Below are positions 60,480 to 64,000 of a stretch of 64,000 bases of DNA, piece by piece. The notes under the pieces are model-generated. The model saw only the letters and a program-made list of their open reading frames with translations. It searched no databases and was not told the DNA's origin. The stretch's first letter is position 1. Every line of letters starts with the position of its first letter. The translations under genes were made by a program, and so were the position numbers. The stretch comes from Scatophagus argus (taxonomy: Eukaryota; Chordata; Actinopteri; Scatophagidae): positions 2,435,715 to 2,499,714 of the forward strand of contig NC_058507.1 in assembly GCF_020382885.2 (NCBI RefSeq). Reading direction: 5' to 3'.

Positions 60480-60806
60480 CTCATGAAACTTTTTCCAATT
60501 TGTGTCTGTTTAGTGGGAGAATCACCGTTTAAGGCAACATGACAGTTTCCCTTCACGCAAAGCCAGCCCCACGAACACACAGTTTAGTGTTGAGGAACTC
60601 CACACTAACCGGTGCACAGAGCCCAGACCTCAACCACATCCAGCACCTTTGCTGTGAACTCAGACTTCGAGCTCGTCGCCCGGCAGCAGCGTCGGCCCTC
60701 ATTAAAGCCAGAACACATCGCACTGGAGCCTGTTATGGCAGGAGGTTAATGAGAAGGGATTTGAGGTGACTTGTCCACATACTTTTGCCCATGTCGTATA
60801 TTATTA
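60480..60806 (+). mobile_element. Relic of a Tc1/mariner-like DNA transposon (3' end)
   Basis: The coding remnant reads AQSPDLNHIQHLCCELRLRA, an eroded form of the transposase motif SPDLNPIE.LW..LE.R, preceded by a fragment like H.KP. It ends at GTCCACATACTTTTGCCCAT, close to the common fish Tc1 terminus ACTTTTGGCCATGTAGTGTA. The frame lacks the catalytic upstream Asp residues and the 5' end, so it is inactive. Confidence 0.7.
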
Positions 60807-61649
60807 AAAGAACGAGTGTGACTGTGCAGCCTTGATGTAGAGGTCTCGGAAGAAGTGAAAATAACAGTCAAGTAAAGTACCGGTACTGCAAGATTAACCA
60901 AAGTACAGTAGTTAAATAACAGTATATGGTGATTTTACAGCCCTGGTCTGACACGCTCACTAAGTTTTTATGTTTGAGCTGCACTGAAGCCTCTCTGTAG
61001 GAGTGAGAGAGAGTGACTCCAGGCCTGTCTCCCTTCCAGACCAAACACACATCCATCTCCAGGCTGCCGGTGACCTCTGCTATCTGGCGTCGAGTTAACC
61101 TTCGCTCTGGCGTCCGTAAACAGCCTGGCTCGTCACCGGAGGCCACCCAGCCTCTGTGGTCACTCACAGGAATCGCTATTAGTGGGAGATGATGAACATG
61201 TTGGAGAGCTTCACCAGAGTGCGTACAGAAGGTTTTTAAAGAGGTAATAAAACTTCCCGCAGCTTCTCGCAGTGGTGGCGTTTGCTGGGCTCGAGCTACA
61301 GGGATGATGAGATATTGACTGCAACTGTAGGCAAAAGCCAAAGAGGCTGCTGGGTTCTTTATCCATGTTGTCAATACACCACATATAACCCAAATGTAGC
61401 CCATAGGGACTTATCATGACATCCTAACCAGCAGAATCAGCTGTGGTTTTGATTTACACAATAACAGCTGTCCACCTTTTCTTCTTAGATGCGAATCTGA
61501 AACCCTTCTGAAAGAGGAAGGTGCTCCTAAAGGTGCTGCATAATGTGGTCTGGGTGCCTGTTATCCTGAGTTCAGTATACTGAGGACTGGAGTCTTAATC
61601 CAGTTTTATTCATTACCTTAGTTTATATACTATACCAGCAATAACTGAA

Positions 61650-61890
61650 TTTTTTGGCCACTTGGGGGCAGCAGAAACAAGATGTGAATACAACATTGAC
61701 ATATGCTCACGTTAAATTCTGAACTTGTCAGCAAACAGTTACTTATTTACATCTGACAAAAGTTTTAGTCTGATATTCACTCTCAGCTCTGTTTTTGGTC
61801 TCCACCATCTCCGGAGGGAAACATCTGGCTCTTTAGCCGCTAAGTGTTCTGCTTGTTCTGTTAAAAACAGCCGCCAAAGCCACCTACGTT
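61650..61890 (+). repeat. Dispersed fish repeat carrying a CTCF-like core
   Basis: Starts TTTTGGCCACTTGGGGGCAG CAGAAAC and continues to AGCTCTGTTTTTGGTCTCCA and AACATCTGGCTCTTTAGCCG CTAAGTG. I recognise both blocks as pieces of one interspersed element common in percomorph genomes; a fragment of it is also at 58170. Class unknown. Confidence 0.6.
61658..61672 (+). promoter_or_regulatory. CTCF-like motif inside a repeat
   Basis: CCACTTGGGGGCAGC matches CCASYAGRKGGCRSY at 14 of 15 positions (A to T at position 6). Because it is part of a repeat, many genomic copies should exist. Confidence 0.4.
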
Positions 61891-63009
61891 ACAGTGTTGT
61901 TAATTAATATGAACGACGAGTCACAAAAACGTTGATACTGTATTATTAAAGGTTCACAGTGAAGTGAAGATTATGGTCTGCTTTAATACAGACAAACAAA
62001 CATTTAACAGAAATCGGCGTCTTTCCCTAACCTTAACAGAAGTGCTTTTGCTGGACTCTGGTGTCAGCCTGCACTTCGTGTGACCTCCATCCACCCCAAC
62101 CACCTCCCCAAGACTCCAACACAGCACATAAATGTAGTGTTTCATTCACTCAAAGACACGTTGTTTCTGAACATATTCCAGACAGCAATTATGCTGTCAC
62201 TGCAACCTAATTATGAAAACCATTTAGTAATATACAAACAGGAGACAGGACTGGAGTAAGTTATATGTAAGAGAAACATGTGGGTTTCCATTCTGTGCAT
62301 GCTCATATCTTACTGCTTTTAATCCCACTCACAAAAAATAAAATAAAAAGAGAGAGCGACTTCCTCTGTTTATTATGAGTCACAGTAACCGCTTCATGTT
62401 TACTGCGAGCCTTTGCTGACTCTCCTGCATGCAAATACCCTTAATGAAACACCCTGAACCTCTGGAGTAATAATGAGTCACCATCGCGACTTTCAATTTA
62501 AATGCAGATGATGTTTTCAGGTGAGTGGAGGCCAAGCGCTTGGCCGGCTGCTCAGGTTCAGTGAGGAGAGATTTGGGGGGGGAATGACTGCAGTCCCGTG
62601 TGGCAGGTGGTCCGGCCTGATGCAGGTTGCAGTGTTGGCATGTCTGGAAGGGAAGTCGGTGAGTTGCGGGGACGAAATGATGGGTTTTTTTAGACGGGGT
62701 TTCCTGGCCACCGCACAGCTGGCTGTTCCTCAGAGACTCATTAAGAGTTCCAGTGAGTCCTGGTGTCTCGTGGCATCGCCGAGTTCAGCTGACAAACTCC
62801 AGAGAAAGAAAGCAAAACCCCGACTGCTGCTGTTGCTGCTTCAGTCTCAGGAACACCCCTCTGTGAGAACGAATGTGTGCACTGAACGAGTAAAAAGTGT
62901 ATGAGGTTATTGTTATTGAGGCCAACGGTGAACCAGTTTTCAAAGTGTATTAAGCCTAAAGGATTGTTTGTTGTTCGGTTTTTATTCTACCTAAAGTGAA
63001 TCTTAGCTG

Positions 63010-63385
63010 CTGGCTCTGCAGGGCAGTAGCAGACACTGCAGCAGACGCAGTGATGGTTTGAGCTAAATGCTAACATGCTAATAGCTGGTGTTCAGCATGT
63101 AAAATGATTACCATCATTCTTATCTCAGTTTAGCATGTTGTCGTGCTAATTATGGTGGAACAATGATCAAATTGAAGAGGACTTTTTTTGTCTTGTTTCT
63201 TTAAACTTTGAACCTGCTGATGAAAACGATCCCTTCGACTGAAGCTGTGCACCATATTGGTGTTGGTGAGCGTGTGTCGTTCCTGATTTCTCCTGAACGT
63301 CTGTACAAAATGTCATGGCGATCCATCGAGTGGCTGTTGAGATATTTTAGTGTGGCCTTTGCGGTGCAGACGTGGTCCTCGCTGG
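63010..63385 (+). repeat. Dispersed fish repeat (GCTAAATGCTAACATGCTAA type)
   Basis: Contains GAGCTAAATGCTAACATGCT AATAG near 63060, CAGTTTAGCATG near 63126, and ends CGTCTGTACAAAATGTCATG GCGATCCATCGAGTGGCTGT TGAGATATTTTAGTGTGG. This order of blocks (TGCTAACATGCTAA ... GTACCAAATTTCATGGCAATCCATC ... TTGAGATATTTCAGT) is a recognisable long interspersed repeat of spiny-rayed fish. Confidence 0.65.
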
Positions 63386-64000
63386 AGCTGCTCACATGGC
63401 TGAAACAGTGAGGACATCTGTGACGGCGACGGCGTTTTAAAACATGGGGTCATATTTCTAAGGAGAAAACAGTTTTTTAACATTTATGTCAGGGCTTTTT
63501 GAAACAGCTGCTCGAGGGTTAAGATTTGGCCTCAGGGTTCAGGTTTGGATGTGAGGACCAGAAATGCATTATTTAAATAAAAAGGTCCTCACAAGTACAG
63601 ACAGACACATGAGTGTGTGTTTGTGAGGCGGAGCAGATAAAGCTTTATTGTTCCCGTTTAATCACCATCCTCCCTCTAATTGGCAGCTCTCTCACTGAGG
63701 GCTTTTTAAGGGTCATCATCAGCGTTTTATCACCATTATGGTTCATTCACACTGTTTTCTGCCTCTGCACAGTCACACATCCTGAGTAAACAGGAAACAG
63801 AAAGTCTGGGATCATAAATAACCTCTCAATCGGCTGGCGGCAGCTGATGCAGGTGAAGCGACAGAATTCCTGTCCTGTTCTGTTTTGTTTGATAATGATT
63901 CAGTTACTGATTACTGTGCAGATTGCCGGAGTGGCACATTTTTAAATAAATGTATTTTATCAACAGTCAGATGAACAAACACCAGCTCTGATTATTGGGA

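Larger units (their letters stand above)
49284..64000. other. Gene-poor region downstream of letm1
   Basis: 14.7 kb without a convincing exon. The first part must contain the letm1 3'UTR, but no clear AATAAA close to the stop fixes it. The remainder contains repeat relics listed separately and short ORFs lacking conserved motifs or splice context. In mammals FGFR3 lies next to LETM1 on this side; no FGFR kinase or Ig exon was seen here. Confidence 0.6.

Noticed and set aside
60868..61404. 178-aa minus-strand ORF downstream of letm1
   Set aside because: No recognisable domain, no splice partners, low-complexity neighbours; length is plausible by chance.
49284..64000. Search for FGFR3 exons beyond letm1
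   Set aside because: FGFR3 neighbours LETM1 in mammals, but no kinase (HRDLAARN-type) or Ig-domain motif was seen in any frame examined.

Overview
This window is vertebrate nuclear DNA, almost certainly from a ray-finned (teleost, probably percomorph) fish. The genes are split into short exons with GT..AG introns. The proteins are vertebrate chromatin and mitochondrial families. Between them lie AT-rich gaps with CA/GT microsatellites, 3' tails of fish non-LTR retrotransposons, a Tc1/mariner relic and several interspersed repeats that I recognise by eye from spiny-rayed fish genomes. No bacterial operon, CRISPR array, tRNA or rRNA was seen.

Layout. (1) Positions 1-1724, + strand: the last four exons of an acetylserotonin O-methyltransferase-family gene (asmt-like); the 5' part lies outside the window. 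(2) 1725-7150: intergenic repeats, then a CpG-rich putative promoter. (3) 7154-14552, +: jade1, the PHD-finger scaffold of the HBO1 histone acetyltransferase complex. Ten coding exons, traced in frame, give about 913 aa; the 3'UTR runs to about 15365. (4) 16650-31700, - strand: nsd2 (WHSC1), the H3K36 methyltransferase. It runs tail-to-tail with jade1. Twenty-two coding exons were traced with consistent phases (about 1394 aa), and candidate non-coding 5' exons were found. (5) 34173-49283, +: letm1, a mitochondrial inner-membrane cation/proton exchanger. It runs head-to-head with nsd2; fourteen coding exons give about 748 aa. (6) 49284-64000: no convincing gene, only repeat relics and motif matches.

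The divergent nsd2/letm1 pair is the core of the human Wolf-Hirschhorn region (4p16.3), so this is ancient conserved linkage and it settles the nsd2 paralogue call. Two chromatin genes with opposite chemistry (acetylation scaffold, H3K36 methylation) converge on a shared 3' intergenic gap of about 1.3 kb. I infer no functional operon-like coupling.

The points most worth checking are these. This nsd2 shows no HMG box where the mammalian protein has one; instead it has a run of short Lys/Arg-rich exons with an internal repeat. An in-frame 33-nt candidate microexon sits in letm1. Near-consensus CTCF sites occur in the asmt-jade1 gap, in a letm1 intron and downstream of letm1. A small upstream nsd2 exon could supply an alternative start codon. 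I did not find a wholly new biological system. All exon borders come from reading splice signals and reading frame by eye.
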